Source of the DNA: Bondarzewia mesenterica
Lineage: Eukaryota > Basidiomycota > Agaricomycetes > Russulales > Bondarzewiaceae
NCBI GenBank assembly: GCA_004802705.1
Contig: SGPL01000583.1
Span: 1-20,240, forward strand
Length of the DNA stretch: 20,240 nucleotides
Reading direction: 5' to 3'
Shown piece after piece: positions 1 to 9,581 of this stretch. The stretch's first letter is position 1, and every line of letters starts with the position of its first letter. A program made the position numbers and the translations under genes. The notes beneath the pieces are model-generated. The model was not told where the DNA came from. It was given only the letters and a program-made list of their open reading frames with translations, and searched no databases.

Positions 1-19
1 AAAATACATAGTCATTACA
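1..19 (-). mobile_element. Start of the Gypsy 3' LTR (cut by window edge)
   Basis: Read on the minus strand, this stretch begins TGTAATGACTATG directly after a G-rich polypurine tract. That is where the 3' LTR of a Ty3/Gypsy element should begin, with the usual TG start. The rest of the LTR lies left of the window, so its length and its CA end cannot be checked. The call depends on the neighbouring pol relic and polypurine tract. Confidence 0.6.
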
Positions 20-31
20 GTACCCCCCTCT
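20..31 (-). other. Polypurine tract of the Gypsy relic
   Basis: On the minus strand, AGAGGGGGG followed by TAC sits between the natural pol stop codon (TAA at 32-34) and the TGTAATG start of the LTR. A purine run immediately before the 3' LTR is the expected plus-strand primer of an LTR retrotransposon. It confirms that the element is transcribed leftward. Confidence 0.65.
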
Positions 32-871
32 TTAAGGGGTTTCGTCTCGGAACCCAATTGTCTCTTTCCATCTCCTAATTTTGCAGACGCGCCTAGCTTC
101 TGCCCAGTTTATCACGTCCGTGGGTTCCCACATATTTTCTTCAGTCAGATAGCCCTTCTAATGAACTAAGTATTCTAGGCGCTTCCACTGTATTCTACTG
201 TCCACTACTTCTTCGACCTCGTACTCTGGGTCATCACTTCCTCTTCGAACAACTGGTGGGGGGGGAGGGCGAGGATGGCATTCAGAAATTTTGTCAGGAA
301 CATAGAGTTTTAGTTTAGAGACGTGAAATACGGGATGAATCTTCATTGATTGGGGAAGTTTCAGCCTATAAGTGTGGCTCTGGATCTTCTTTGTGATTAA
401 GAAGGGACCCAAACGATGGTCGGACAACTTTTTCATTGGTCGATCAGTTGTTATGTCTGACGCGTCGAGCCATACTTTATCACCTGGTTTGTAATCAGGT
501 GCTTCCCTACAATGAATGTCATAAAACCGTTTCATGTCCTCCTGAGCCTTTTTAAGGGCTGACTCTAGTTCCTCACAGACTTTCTTCATTCTGCTGATGA
601 AGTCGTCTACTGCTTCTACTTTGGTCTATGTGTGGGGTTCAAAGCCCATGCACAGATGGTAACCATAATTAGCAAAGAAAGGCGAGACTTTTGTCGAAGC
701 TTGTACTTTGTTATTGTAGGTATACTCTGCAATAGGGAGCCACTCAGTCCAATCATCCTGACGGTGGTTTACAAATAAGCAGAAATATTGTTCTATTTTT
801 TGGTTTATCTGCTCTGTTTGTCCATCTGTCTGAGGATGATAAGCTGTAGACGCCGTCTTTATTCCTAGCAT
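32..871 (-). pseudogene. Gypsy pol relic: integrase C-terminal part and chromodomain
   Basis: This is the 3' part of the pol polyprotein, downstream in pol of the LTR insertion. In order it shows the end of the integrase catalytic core (the QTDGQTE block carrying the catalytic Glu), an integrase C-terminal domain with a GDKVWL-type GPY/F-like block and HPVFHVSKL, and an acidic chromodomain-like segment beginning EYEVEEVVDSR. Such chromodomains tether chromovirus integrases to modified histones. Two in-frame stops break it: TAG at 158-160, at the Trp normally following LVH in the chromodomain, and TAG at 626-628. The original stop is TAA at 32-34. The reading frame matches the upstream integrase part once the insertion and one target duplication are discounted. 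The gene is dead, and the protein family assignment is firm. Confidence 0.85.
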
Positions 872-875
872 CCGG
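872..875. repeat. Target-site duplication CCGG, left copy
   Basis: CCGG immediately precedes the TGATAC start of the insertion and is repeated after its end. The intact target can be inferred from the continuity of the integrase reading frame. The boundary can slide by one base (CCGGT/GATAC), giving a 5-bp duplication, but the TG..CA ends favour 4 bp. Confidence 0.7.
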
Positions 876-1932
876 TGATACACTTGCGATGCCCCTAGGG
901 GAGAAACAACACCCCAAAAGACACCGCAGGTGATGTGCAAGAGGGTGAGTCGAGTAGACGTCTGCTGCGAAGACACAGGTGTGTGAGTAGATGGGTACGA
1001 AGAATGAATGAGAGCATGCGATCAAGTGCGATATCAGAGCGATGTTCCGACGAAGGTGCGAAGTCAGTGCGATATTTGGGTCAAAGGTCTGAGAGGTTAT
1101 AGAATGAGAGGATGGATAGGATATAGAGATGAAACACGGTGTTTAGAGTTAGAGGAGCAATGTCGAAGGTCACAGCAAAGTCGAAGGTCACAGTAGGTCG
1201 CAGCAAAAGCAAAGTCAAAGTCGCAAGGTCGCAGGTCGCAGTCGCAGTTCGCATAGGTGAAATGAGGTCTGAAGTCCATAGACTGATCTGATATTTTGCA
1301 GAGACATATCGTAGCTTATATACTGAGTGGGGAGTGAGAAGGGAGAGCGAAGGATATAGTGAACATTGTACGATGAAGGTAGAAAATGAGCGAACAAGGG
1401 CGAAGTCGGAGCAGGAAGAATAGAAGGAAAAACAGGAACAGGAAGATTCAGCGACCAGTTATCTAGCATTGGTGCGAAGGGAAGCGAAAGCATGTGAGAT
1501 TGAAAGGTAAAAAGGTAATCTGGCGAACCCGATAGGTGCCCTGCGAAGGTTCCTGGAAATAACATGAGATAAAATGATGGAACGAAGGAGCGTGTGCTTC
1601 GAGCGATATCAGATNGAATGGGATGCGGGCAATATCGCAGATGGTCAGCCGATGATACTAAAAACTGTCGAGCTGAATGGATGAGCTTGAGTGCTGCTCG
1701 GCATCGTCGATTGCGGAAGTCCAACACGTGGAGAAGTTCTGGAGCATCGATGAAGAATGGTCCCGTGATCGGAGGTTGAAGCAGCCAAGCTGAGAAAAGA
1801 TCGCAAAAGATCACAAAAGGTCAGAAGAGATCGCAATAGATTGCAAAAGGACGAGAATGATGGAGTCTTGGGATCTGAAATAAAGGGACAAAAATAGTAG
1901 TCTCCAAGGTTAGGGAGCAGGGGTGCTCATCA
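876..1932 (+). mobile_element. 1057-bp LTR-like insertion (probable solo LTR), copy 1
   Basis: This block splits the Gypsy integrase. It starts TGATAC and ends CTCATCA (TG..CA with a 4-bp inverted end TGAT/ATCA), and is flanked on both sides by CCGG (872-875 and 1933-1936). Removing the block plus one CCGG takes out 1061 bp and brings the integrase halves back into one frame, which fixes the borders. Diverged copies lie at 18722 and, inverted, at 19726. Inside are a TATATA-like box near 1316-1324, an AATAAAG-like polyadenylation signal near 1880, and AGGTCGCAG-type minirepeats at about 1165-1255. No protein is encoded, so a solo LTR fits best. A short non-autonomous element is possible, because no internal domain, primer-binding site or polypurine tract is visible. 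Orientation is inferred from the TATA and polyA order. Confidence 0.75.
1160..1256 (+). repeat. Degenerate AGGTCGCAG minirepeats inside the LTR-like element
   Basis: Short, imperfect units of the form AAGGTC(G/A)CAG, AAAGTCGAAGG and AAAGTC recur about eight times. The same kind of array is present at the equivalent place in copy 2 (about 19030-19120), so it is a family feature and not a local expansion. A looser GATCGCAAAAG array lies near the 3' end of the element (about 1798-1850). Confidence 0.6.
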
Positions 1933-1936
1933 CCGG
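1933..1936. repeat. Target-site duplication CCGG, right copy
   Basis: CCGG directly follows the ATCA end of the LTR-like insertion and matches 872-875. It codes part of the integrase Arg codon, so the insertion created an immediate in-frame stop (TGA at 1930-1932) from its own terminal bases. Confidence 0.7.
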
Positions 1937-3768
1937 TTCAGTTCCCTCATGACTTGAGATGCGAACTGGGGTCCCCGATCAGATGTAATTTTTGATGGCA
2001 AACTGTGAAGTTTCCAGACGTTGTCATGAAGTAGTCGTGCAACTCCTTCAGTGGTTACTGTGGAAGTGGTCGCCATCATATGTACCATTTTTATATACTG
2101 GTCAGGTACTACCAGAATCGAGTCATAGCCCTGACTATCAGGAAGACCTACTATAAGGTCCATGGCGATGTTCTGCCAAGGACCCGATGGTATCTCGCTG
2201 GGGTGTAAGGTTCCCATTGGCTTAGCCGGGAAAACCTTAGTGCGATTACATCTATCGCACCCCTTGACGTATTTAGCGATGTACACCATCATCTTTAGCC
2301 ACGAATAGTCTCGTGCTACAAGTTCGTGGGTCTTCCATCTGCCTGGATGTTCAGCAATGGGCGTGTCATAAAATGATTCTAAAACTGCCTTTCGGCAAGT
2401 CTCCAGAACGTGAACCTTGTTTTTATGCAGGACTAGTCCTTCACTGTTCTCCTGCCAGTCCATCAGCTGACTTCTATCATTCATCATCTCCTTCATCTTC
2501 TCGTCTTCCTTCTGTTCCCTCCAGATCTGTCATAATAAGTCCGAATTTATGAGATAAGTCGTGTTAAGCCTAATATATTCTGGCCTTAACAATATGACGT
2601 TCTCATTATCATTTTCCCCTCATGAGTGATCAGCTCGTCGAGAGAGAGCATCCAGTTTTCCTGATGATTTTCCAGACCTATGTGTCAGGTCCAGGTTGAA
2701 TCGGGAAAGGAATAATGATCATCTGGCTTGGTGCCTGTTTAGCTTTTGCACCTTCATAAAGTATTCCAGATTTTTATGGTCAGTAAGTACTGCTACCGGA
2801 CTCTTGGCTCCTTCGAGATATTGCCTTCAGTCCTCTAGAGCCCTGATAATCACGAGCATTTCTTTGTCGTATATTTCATAGTTACGCTCAGCAGGGTTTA
2901 AGCTTTTAGACAAATATGCTACTGGGTGCCATTTGTCATCATCTCTGAGTTGAGATAAAATTGCACCGGTTGCATAATTTGAGCTATCGGCTTCTACGAG
3001 GAAAGGTTTGTCTGCTTCAGGGAATACTAGAATGGGTTCAGATGTGATAATGTCTTTAAGCCTCTGAAAGGCTTCTTTCTCTGAATCTCCCCATTGCCAC
3101 TTCTGCCCCTTCTTCGTGAGGTCATTAAGGGGTCGCGCGATGTTCGAGAAGTCTTTGACGAATCGTCGGTAAAAGTTTAAAAAGCCAGTGAAAAATCAAA
3201 CCTCTGTGATGTTCTTTGGCTCAGGCCAATCTTTCAGTCCAGCTACTTTAACCAGATCCATCATGATCTTATCTTGGCTAATAATAAGTCCAAGGTAAGG
3301 TACTTCTAACTTCTCAAAGTCACACTTTTCTGGTTTCAGGAACAAGTGGTTCTTTCACAGCACCTCCAAGACTTTGCGAATTAATTCTCGATGTTCCTCA
3401 AGGGTTTTGGTAAAAATAAGGATATCATCCATGTAGACGATAACCTTCCCTGTCAGAATCAATTCTTGAAGAATTTCGTTCATCATTGTCTGAAACATTG
3501 CGGGGCTATTAGTCAGTCCAAAGAACATAACCAATGGTTCGAATAGTCCCCGGTTTGTCAAAAAAGCTGCTTTCCACTCATCTCCTTCTTTTATCTGGAT
3601 ATTGTTATACCCCCAACAGATATCCAGTTTGGTAAAGAACTTTGCCCCTTTAAGCATGTCGATGAGTTCAGAAATGAGAGGAAGCAGATAACAATTTTTA
3701 ATCGTCATCGCGTTCAGCTTTTGATAGTCCTGCACTGGTCGAAGTTTTCTAGCCTTTTTTCTTGACAA
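1933..3768 (-). pseudogene. Gypsy pol relic: reverse transcriptase core, RNase H, integrase N-terminal part
   Basis: The minus-strand frame reads continuously in homology, although broken by stops. It has the RT palm with YMDD active site (near 3430-3440), an RNase H-like segment (SSNYATGAILSQ, then [10 protein letters not shown]), the integrase zinc-finger region (HPGRWKT, then CDRC), and the integrase core with MDLIVGLPDS and SDRGPQFAS, which contain the first two catalytic Asp. In-frame stops include TGA at 3355-3357 (after KVLEVL), one after KNITEV (about 3199), TGA at 2827-2829, and others near 2692, 2625 and 2530. Where first-finger His is usual, the sequence has Tyr (ESFYDTP). It is non-functional. 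The order PR-RT-RH-INT identifies Ty3/Gypsy and excludes Copia. Confidence 0.9.
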
Positions 3769-4372
3769 AAAAGAATGGGGAAGCCATTGGAGACTTCAAC
3801 AGTCGGATACGTCCACTTTTGATATGTTCCTCTATGAACTCGTCCAAATGTCCTTGCTCACCTTGTGACAAAGGGTATATTTTACTGGGGAATGGTTTCC
3901 AGTCTTCTGTCAACTCGATTGCGTGATCCCACTTCTTTCGAGGTGGCAGTTCATCAAAGTCTTCTTTGGAAAATATGTCAGAGAAGTCCTTATAGGGCCC
4001 CCTTAATATATCCTCAAAGCTTGTCTGTTTCTGCTTTTTGCTAGCCTCGAATGCCATCTTGGTCGCCTTTGATTCAGTGGCATTTATTGCATGGCGGGAA
4101 TCTACAAGCATGAAAAGTACATGGTCCCCTTCCTCCAGTTGTTCTTCATCTGGAATTTCCTCTATGAATGTTTCCTGATCGCTTTCTTCTTCCACGAACA
4201 TGTCGCGATCACTATCATCATCATCATCATCGACTTCTTGAAGCTTAGGCATCTTCTTCGCCTTTCGCCTCTATCAATCTAGCTTCTTTCGAACTATACA
4301 TCGAGTCGGGCATCGTGTGAATTCGATTTTGCCTGTCTTCCAGTTTATCTCAGGGTTATGCAGTGAAAGTCA
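3749..4372 (-). pseudogene. Gypsy pol relic: protease-RT linker and RT N-terminus
   Basis: The longest open piece (167 codons, 3749-4252) begins with an acidic linker (DDDDDDSDRD) and runs into the RT N-terminus (PLSQGEQ, SGRIRLLKSPMASPFFFVKKK). At about 3750-3768 one extra base in an A-rich run shifts the frame relative to the following RT segment (KLRPVQDY), producing the stop at 3749-3751. Two adjacent stops at about 4271-4276 and a TGA at 4370-4372 separate it from the protease. The section between 4277 and 4369 (HNPEINWKTGKIEF) is the conserved block that follows Gypsy proteases. Confidence 0.85.
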
Positions 4373-4740
4373 AGATTTTCCAACTATCACTGCTTTTTGC
4401 CCAAGATTTGTGACGGCAAAGGTTGCTCGTTCGGTGTGATCATTGACCTTCATGATAAAGTCAATGACTTCTTTGATCGAACTGTCCGAGTTCTTTGTTC
4501 CATCAACATTGTAAACTGGAATAGGGTTTGGTAACCGCCGTGTATTAAGCAGGTTGCCTTTCACGAATGCACTGTCGACGTATAAGTCCATTGCTCCAGA
4601 ATCTAATAGAGCGTCGACCATCAACACTGCCCCAGTGTCTACGGTCTTTAACTCTATCTTCATCTTTTCGAGCTCATCTTCCATACCCATGCTTCTTACG
4701 TGTCTGGGTACTTCTTTCTCAGTTTTCGCGATCGGGGTCT
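4373..4740 (-). pseudogene. Gypsy pol relic: retropepsin-like protease, 5'-truncated element end
   Basis: This minus-strand open segment contains ALLDSGAMDLYVD, the Asp-Ser-Gly-Ala catalytic block of retroviral-type aspartic proteases, with hydrophobic flaps and the closing VIVGKS block. The catalytic DSG is intact here, although pol downstream is broken. The frame is open upstream to a TAG at about 4739, after which the sequence turns into AT-rich, non-coding DNA. Gag, the zinc knuckle, the primer-binding site and the 5' LTR are not found. The element is therefore truncated at about 4740, or gag has decayed beyond recognition. Confidence 0.8.
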
Positions 4741-4976
4741 AGTCAACAGATTTTTTTTATTTCTGAATCATGTACAAACATGTCAGATTCTGCGCCTTGT
4801 CCATCCGCATCCAAAAGAACAGAGAAACTATTTCTGGACAGGCGTCATTGTAAGGTATTTACAAAGTTTACCATCTATTATCACTTAAGGGTTTGCAAAG
4901 ACTGATTAATACAATGGCCTATATTTTAATTGGAGGTCTGCAAAGTGGCCATATATTATAAATGGCTTTTTATATG
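4741..4976. other. AT-rich non-coding stretch next to the Gypsy truncation
   Basis: No convincing gene is seen. The stretch has short A/T runs and a loose repeat of the type GG(T)TTGCAAAG (about 4890 and 4936). It separates the truncated Gypsy relic from the T-rich simple repeat. Confidence 0.5.
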
Positions 4977-5166
4977 TTATTTTCCTATGTTATTTATTAT
5001 GTTATCTCCTATGTTTTTTTCCTATGTTTTTTCCTATGTTTTTTTGCTATTTTTTTTTTCCTATGTTTTTTNCNATGTTTTTTTTTCCNATGTTTTTTTT
5101 TCCTATGTTTTTTTTTCCTATGTTTTTTTTCATATGTTTTTTTTTCATATGTTATATATATATATA
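4977..5166 (+). repeat. T-rich simple repeat, unit about CCTATG plus 7-9 T, ending in (TA)n
   Basis: About ten imperfect units alternate CCTATG or CATATG with runs of 6-9 T, followed by a short TATATATA run. Ns at 5072-5098 fall inside it, as expected for a slippage-prone repeat that is hard to sequence. Open frames here (phenylalanine/valine/methionine runs) are artefacts of the repeat. Confidence 0.85.
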
Positions 5167-6103
5167 CTTACATACCTCCCTTGTTTTTTTCCCTCCCTTT
5201 CTTTGCGTGCGTGTTGGACGAGGAGTGCGCGTTGAGTTTGGACCTTGGATGAGACGCGTGAATGTGGAATCTGGATGCCGAGGTTTAGGATTGCGGACGA
5301 GGTGGGTCGTGGGTCGGGCGGGATATTGGAAGCTGTGAATGTACGAGTGGCGGCGCACATGGTGCGTCGACCTGCGATTGCGATGGGACCGACCACGCAG
5401 CGATGGTCGTGCTGAAATGTTCAGACTCTGAGCCTTGAGCCACAACCACAGATCCCGCCCGTGTTTCGCTTCCGACTCCCGAGCGATGGTCGACGCGGTA
5501 CGGTTTCAGCCTATAGTAGAGGTCCGATGACCAAAAATAAAAAGAGCGAAAAAAACGACGACGACGCGGAGGGCGATTGATTGGCTTCTGCCGTTCTGGT
5601 TGGATTGAATCCGAAGGTGAGGAAGGGAGAGACTCACGCGAGGTAAGCGTCGCGTTGATTTGAAGAAGATCGTTCAAGGTTGCACCTTGGTTGGACCCTG
5701 ATGCTGGTCGCTCACCCAACCTATTCAACTTGCGGGACCTTTTGGACCGGCAGACGACGGTGGAGGGCCGTTCAAGTTCATAACACACAGAAACCTGGAT
5801 GAATTGTAAAAAATCAATGAACAAAGGGCTCGCACAGGTTCGCACCTGTCTGCAGGAGTCGGACTTTGAACAGACAATTCATGTTCCGCGACTCGACTCA
5901 TACCCAGCTTCAAGCCTCGACGACCTCATTTACTTCCGTTGTCACTTCTATGTTGCCGATTCGAACTGGAATGGACTCCCATCATGATGTCTCTACAGAC
6001 AACTTGATTGAAAGAGGTGACATGTGCGCCAAACATTCGAATTATCTTTGTATTCTACTGATTGTGTTTGTAACGTGTTGACTGTTCTCTCGCTGTCAAC
6101 AGA
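5167..6103. other. Unassigned GC-richer region upstream of the F-box-like gene
   Basis: No recognisable gene. A 186-codon minus-strand open frame (5285-5845) has an arginine/proline/serine composition without identifiable domains, so I do not call it. A good plus-strand splice donor (GTAAGC at 5641) and an acceptor-like site with a pyrimidine-rich tract ending CAACAG at 6102 suggest that 5' non-coding or first exons of the downstream gene lie here. No exon chain with a start codon in frame could be built. A segment around 5541-5613 resembles 8281-8345, sharing an inverted CCAAT-type core. Confidence 0.35.
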
Positions 6104-7732
6104 AATGTGAGTAATACTACACTTCATACATGCGACCTTCTTGCGTTACGGCTCCACTCATCTCGCTCTGTTCAGATCGTAGATTCTGCGTCTCTCTCGC
6201 AGGCGGTCCAAGTTGCCATCCCAGCAGAGATTCTCGGAAGGATTGTTGAGCTGATGCTCCCCCTCCCCGATCCACTTCCAGGCAAATTGTCCTGGTCAGG
6301 CAGCGACTGTTGTTCGACTCATCGATACAAACCGGTCGGGAGACGTTCTAATGAGCGTGCTCGCATACTTCTGAATCTGTCCCATGTCTCACGCTACTGG
6401 CAAGCCACCATCATATCGCACGCGTCTTTGTGGTCGTTCATCGAAGGACCTCCTCACAATGTAGGCGAGTCAAACATTGTACAGCTCTGTGTGGAACGAT
6501 CCAAGGATGTCCCTTTGCGCATGACAGGTTTCTACTACCCCATTGCTGTTGCAGGGGTCGCATAGACTGGTATATTTGTCATTATATCTCGAGGCTGAAA
6601 ACTGGAGTGTTTCTCCCATGCATTTTCCGCAGCTGGAATGCCTTCTTCTGTCAACAACGTCAGCCCGCCCGAGCTTTCTGTCTGATCTCATATCTGAATT
6701 TCCCCACCTGCGGCGACTGTGGCTCGATGGATTCATACTCTGGGAAAAATATCAGTTTTCACGCCTCACTCTCACTCACCTGGCACTGTCAGGATATAGT
6801 AGTGAAGAATCGATCTCGGTGACAGATTTATTGGACATATTGCGCGAGACTGCTGGGTTGCAGGTGCTCGTCTGTGCCATGGCGGGCCGGACCTCGGGAC
6901 ATATGGAGAGACCGCAACCAGTCGAGCTCCCACATCTTCGATACCTCGTCATTAATGACCATCCGGATTGCTATCCTATCGTCGAGAGCGCCATCTCCGC
7001 AATGATTTTTCCTTCCACGATGACCGCTCGCTTTCAGATCAACTCGTTGCCACATGGTCGAATATTTCCAGTCGAAACACATGCAAAGCCTTTTCTCACC
7101 GACGATTCCGCCATATCAATTGTCTTCTGGAGTGCGGGCAAAATGACGTGCTTTCTCTATAACAGGGACTATAAGTTCGAGATTATCATAGATCTCACAT
7201 TCATGATTTTCGAGGATTCCTTACTAGGATTGTTCCTTCCAGTTGAAGACACGTCTTGGATCAAGGAGCTTTCCATAGAAATCTCGTCCGATGCGAATTG
7301 TTGGACGCATTGGGTTGGCCAAATTTTCCGTTCGACTCCCGGTCTTACGAAGTTGACCATCAGCGCAAACACATCCTTTGACTGTAACCCCATCTTCATC
7401 GCGATTCTGAGGGGCGCGCTTCCGGAGTTGAAGACGCTCTGCATTCGCCTCCGAGACGTCATCGGTCCCCTTCGTTTCTCTCCACTTCTTCGGCTCGTCA
7501 GACAGAGGCATGTGGATGGCCGGGCGTTGAAGGAGGTGGTCATATGCGACGAAAGGTTGAAGGGGCCAACTTGTACACCAAGACGCTCAGGGGGATCACC
7601 AGTTACATTGATACGTTGGAATGGGACAGCTCACCTTCGCCTTTCAGAAACTCGAAGACCGGCTCTGTGTATGCGAGTGTTCCGGATGAATTGAGAAATT
7701 CAAGTTGGAATTGGCAGGATGAGTTCAGATGA
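6104..7732 (+). pseudogene. F-box-like / leucine-rich protein gene, frame-disrupted
   Basis: The first frame (to 6565) contains an F-box-like domain: IPAEILGRIVEL at about residues 38-49 from the frame start at 6107, and NLSHVSRYW..ISHASLW at about 90-109. F-box proteins link substrates to SCF ubiquitin ligases through Skp1. The second frame (about 6543-7545) has leucine-rich stretches (PHLRRLWLDG, LPHLRYLVIND, LTKLTIS, LPELKTLCIRL). The natural-looking C-terminus (TSYIDTLEWD, ELRNSSWNWQDEF) is in a third frame ending at 7732. Two frame changes are therefore needed, near 6540-6570 and near 7540-7565. No plausible intron explains the second. There is also no in-frame ATG at the expected start: the frame opens at an AAT-GTG-AGT context just after an acceptor-like CAACAG, so a first exon may be upstream. 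It is probably a recent pseudogene, though sequencing indels are an alternative. Agaricomycete genomes hold many such genes. Confidence 0.65.
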
Positions 7733-9001
7733 GTTGATCAATGGCCGTCTACCAAAAGTCAGTGGTGTGTGCTCCTCGTTGATCATTGTCGCATGTATAT
7801 ATTTCACGAGCATCTTTTGGCTTTCATGGCAATTAGTTACCAGACGAAACATACTGCGTTCATTTCATGTATATATCTCCCCCGCGATCCGACCGACAGT
7901 ATGTAAGATGCAGACTGGGATCTTGCAGAGTTATATCAATCTCTTGTCTCAGAAATATCATCAGTCGTATGTACGTCGGATTACCGTACTCATGCCACTT
8001 CCCTTGCAGCTTACTACTCAACTCTTCATCCAAGTCCTCCGCCTCCTCTGCCATCCGAATTCATCACGATGATTGAACACAAACTCTGCACCTCGTCCGT
8101 TCCGATCCACCCACGAGGCTCGCTCTCGGCCCTGGATGACGATGGTCAGATTCTTAAGCGACAGCCACAGACCGTGCAGCCGTCGACTCGTGAGAGTGCT
8201 GCAAGCAAGCGGTCGTATTTCGCTTCCAAGCTCGCACGGTGCGATTGTTGACTTGTTTATCTGCACGGTCCAATAACAATNANAAATAAAAAGGAAAAAC
8301 ATGGTGAGCGATTGGCTTCTTCCGCTCTGGTTGAATTTGCGGGGTGGGGCAGGGTATCTGTATCCTTTTCCTTTCTCGCACAACATGATGATAGCTCAAA
8401 AACCGAGACTATTGTCCGCACAATTGTGAAAGCCATGAAAATCAGTGCAATAGGTGTCAGAAACTACTCTAAACCTTGCCTTCACCCCCCAGAGTCATCT
8501 GTGCTGCTCAAACACTCGCATTACCCTCATCATCTTCAACAGCTAGCAGCACCTCTGGAAGTCCTCTGGACTAGCCTGGTTGCGCTCGTATCCCCCCCCC
8601 CCCCGAAACCATGGACTGAACTGCGTTAGCAACATCATACACGCGTTCACGGAGTCTCCCCATCAATTCAGTTTGTGGGACAGACATGTTGAGCAGGTAA
8701 GTATATGTAGTAAGAAGAGCCGCCGAGCCGCCAACATCTAACTGAGGTGGCGGTCGGTCGGCCTCAATCCGTCCTCTTGGATACAACATTGGTACCAACA
8801 GACCTTTCGTGTGCACATACCGGATCCCGGGACAGTTGGGTCAATTTTGCCCTTTTCATCCGCATTGCGATCAGACTGGAGGGGAGTTTTGGATGCAAAT
8901 CCGTCTGCATAATTAGACAACCTCTAGGGGCATATGCCAGTGTCCTCTGCTAGCACTGCATTCTTCCTCAATGTAAGTGGTGTCAATGAAATGGCCCCAT
9001 C
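7733..9001. other. Unassigned intergenic region with possible gene debris
   Basis: No gene can be supported. Notable contents: Ns at 8281 and 8283; a poly-C run of about 14 at 8591-8604; the CCAAT-like segment at 8306-8345 that resembles 5570-5613; and a minus-strand stretch (about 8920-8600) with two protein-like pieces (SNYADGFASKTPLQ, then SVPQTELMGRLRERVYDVANAV) separated by a good GTATGT donor at 8820. These pieces could not be joined in one frame with a GT..AG intron, so they are at most remnants. Confidence 0.35.
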
Positions 9002-9217
9002 GGTACTTATGACAGTATTACTACGGTATCTCGGAGCGGTACGCCAGTGTAGGGTGAAATAATGGATTTCGTCCAGCCTGAGGTTCAAGGCATAACCACA
9101 GAAGGGCTTTATGAATCATCAGCTCCCCACGGAAGCAAAGAAAGTCCTTCATGCAATGCGGGCAAGAAAATAACCTGGAATCAACTGGGCCGGTAGGTTA
9201 TTCACTCGTAGACAATG
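9002..9217 (+). repeat. Direct repeat A (about 216 bp) ahead of the unknown gene
   Basis: It starts GGTACTTATGA and runs to the ATG of the following gene (..ACTCGTAGACAATG). A diverged second copy occupies 10248-10454, starting GGTACTTATGA and ending GCTCGTGGACATGG. Shared blocks include GGTGAAAT, TGGATTTC, CAGCCTGAGG, GAATCAT, AGCTCC and GGAAGCAAAGAA. Because repeat A covers the leader and start of the gene, and repeat B begins right after the gene's stop, this looks like a decayed tandem duplication. LTRs of a small element are a less likely alternative. Confidence 0.7.
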
Positions 9218-9581
9218 TTGACTAATGCTGCAAAAAAAAAACGTTCAGAATCGCAAGACTCTGGCCCTGGTGGAGTCATCAGCCATATGACAGGGCAAGC
9301 GCACCGGAAAGCATCTGAAGTGTTAGACAGGCGTGACGGTATGAGTCAAGAAGCGGCACCGCATTCCGATGCGGTATGCATTCCCAGTCAGATTGACTCA
9401 CCCAATCGCGAATACAAACGAGAACACTGGGCCAGTGAGATGATCCTACTTAGCGTTCCTCCACTGAACAATACCAGAAACCCCATCCTATCCATCTCAT
9501 CCGATGAAGATTCAACCTCCCCCAGGCAGAGAAACGTCAGTCCGTCAGCCAGTCCGTCAGCGCACAGGCAAAAAGACTAAG

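Noticed and set aside
1215..1814. 199-codon minus-strand frame within LTR-like copy 1
   Set aside because: The frame is not kept open over its full length in copy 2, the composition mirrors the minirepeats, and the LTR explanation is sufficient.
4930..5338. Long plus-strand frames rich in Phe, Val and Met
   Set aside because: They are translations of the T-rich simple repeat and contain Ns.
5285..5845. 186-codon minus-strand open frame
   Set aside because: Low-complexity Arg/Pro/Ser composition, no domain, overlapping open frames on the same strand, and plus-strand splice-like signals in the same place.
8571..8920. Protein-like minus-strand pieces separated by a GTATGT donor
   Set aside because: I could not join them in one frame with an acceptor, and no family was recognised with confidence.
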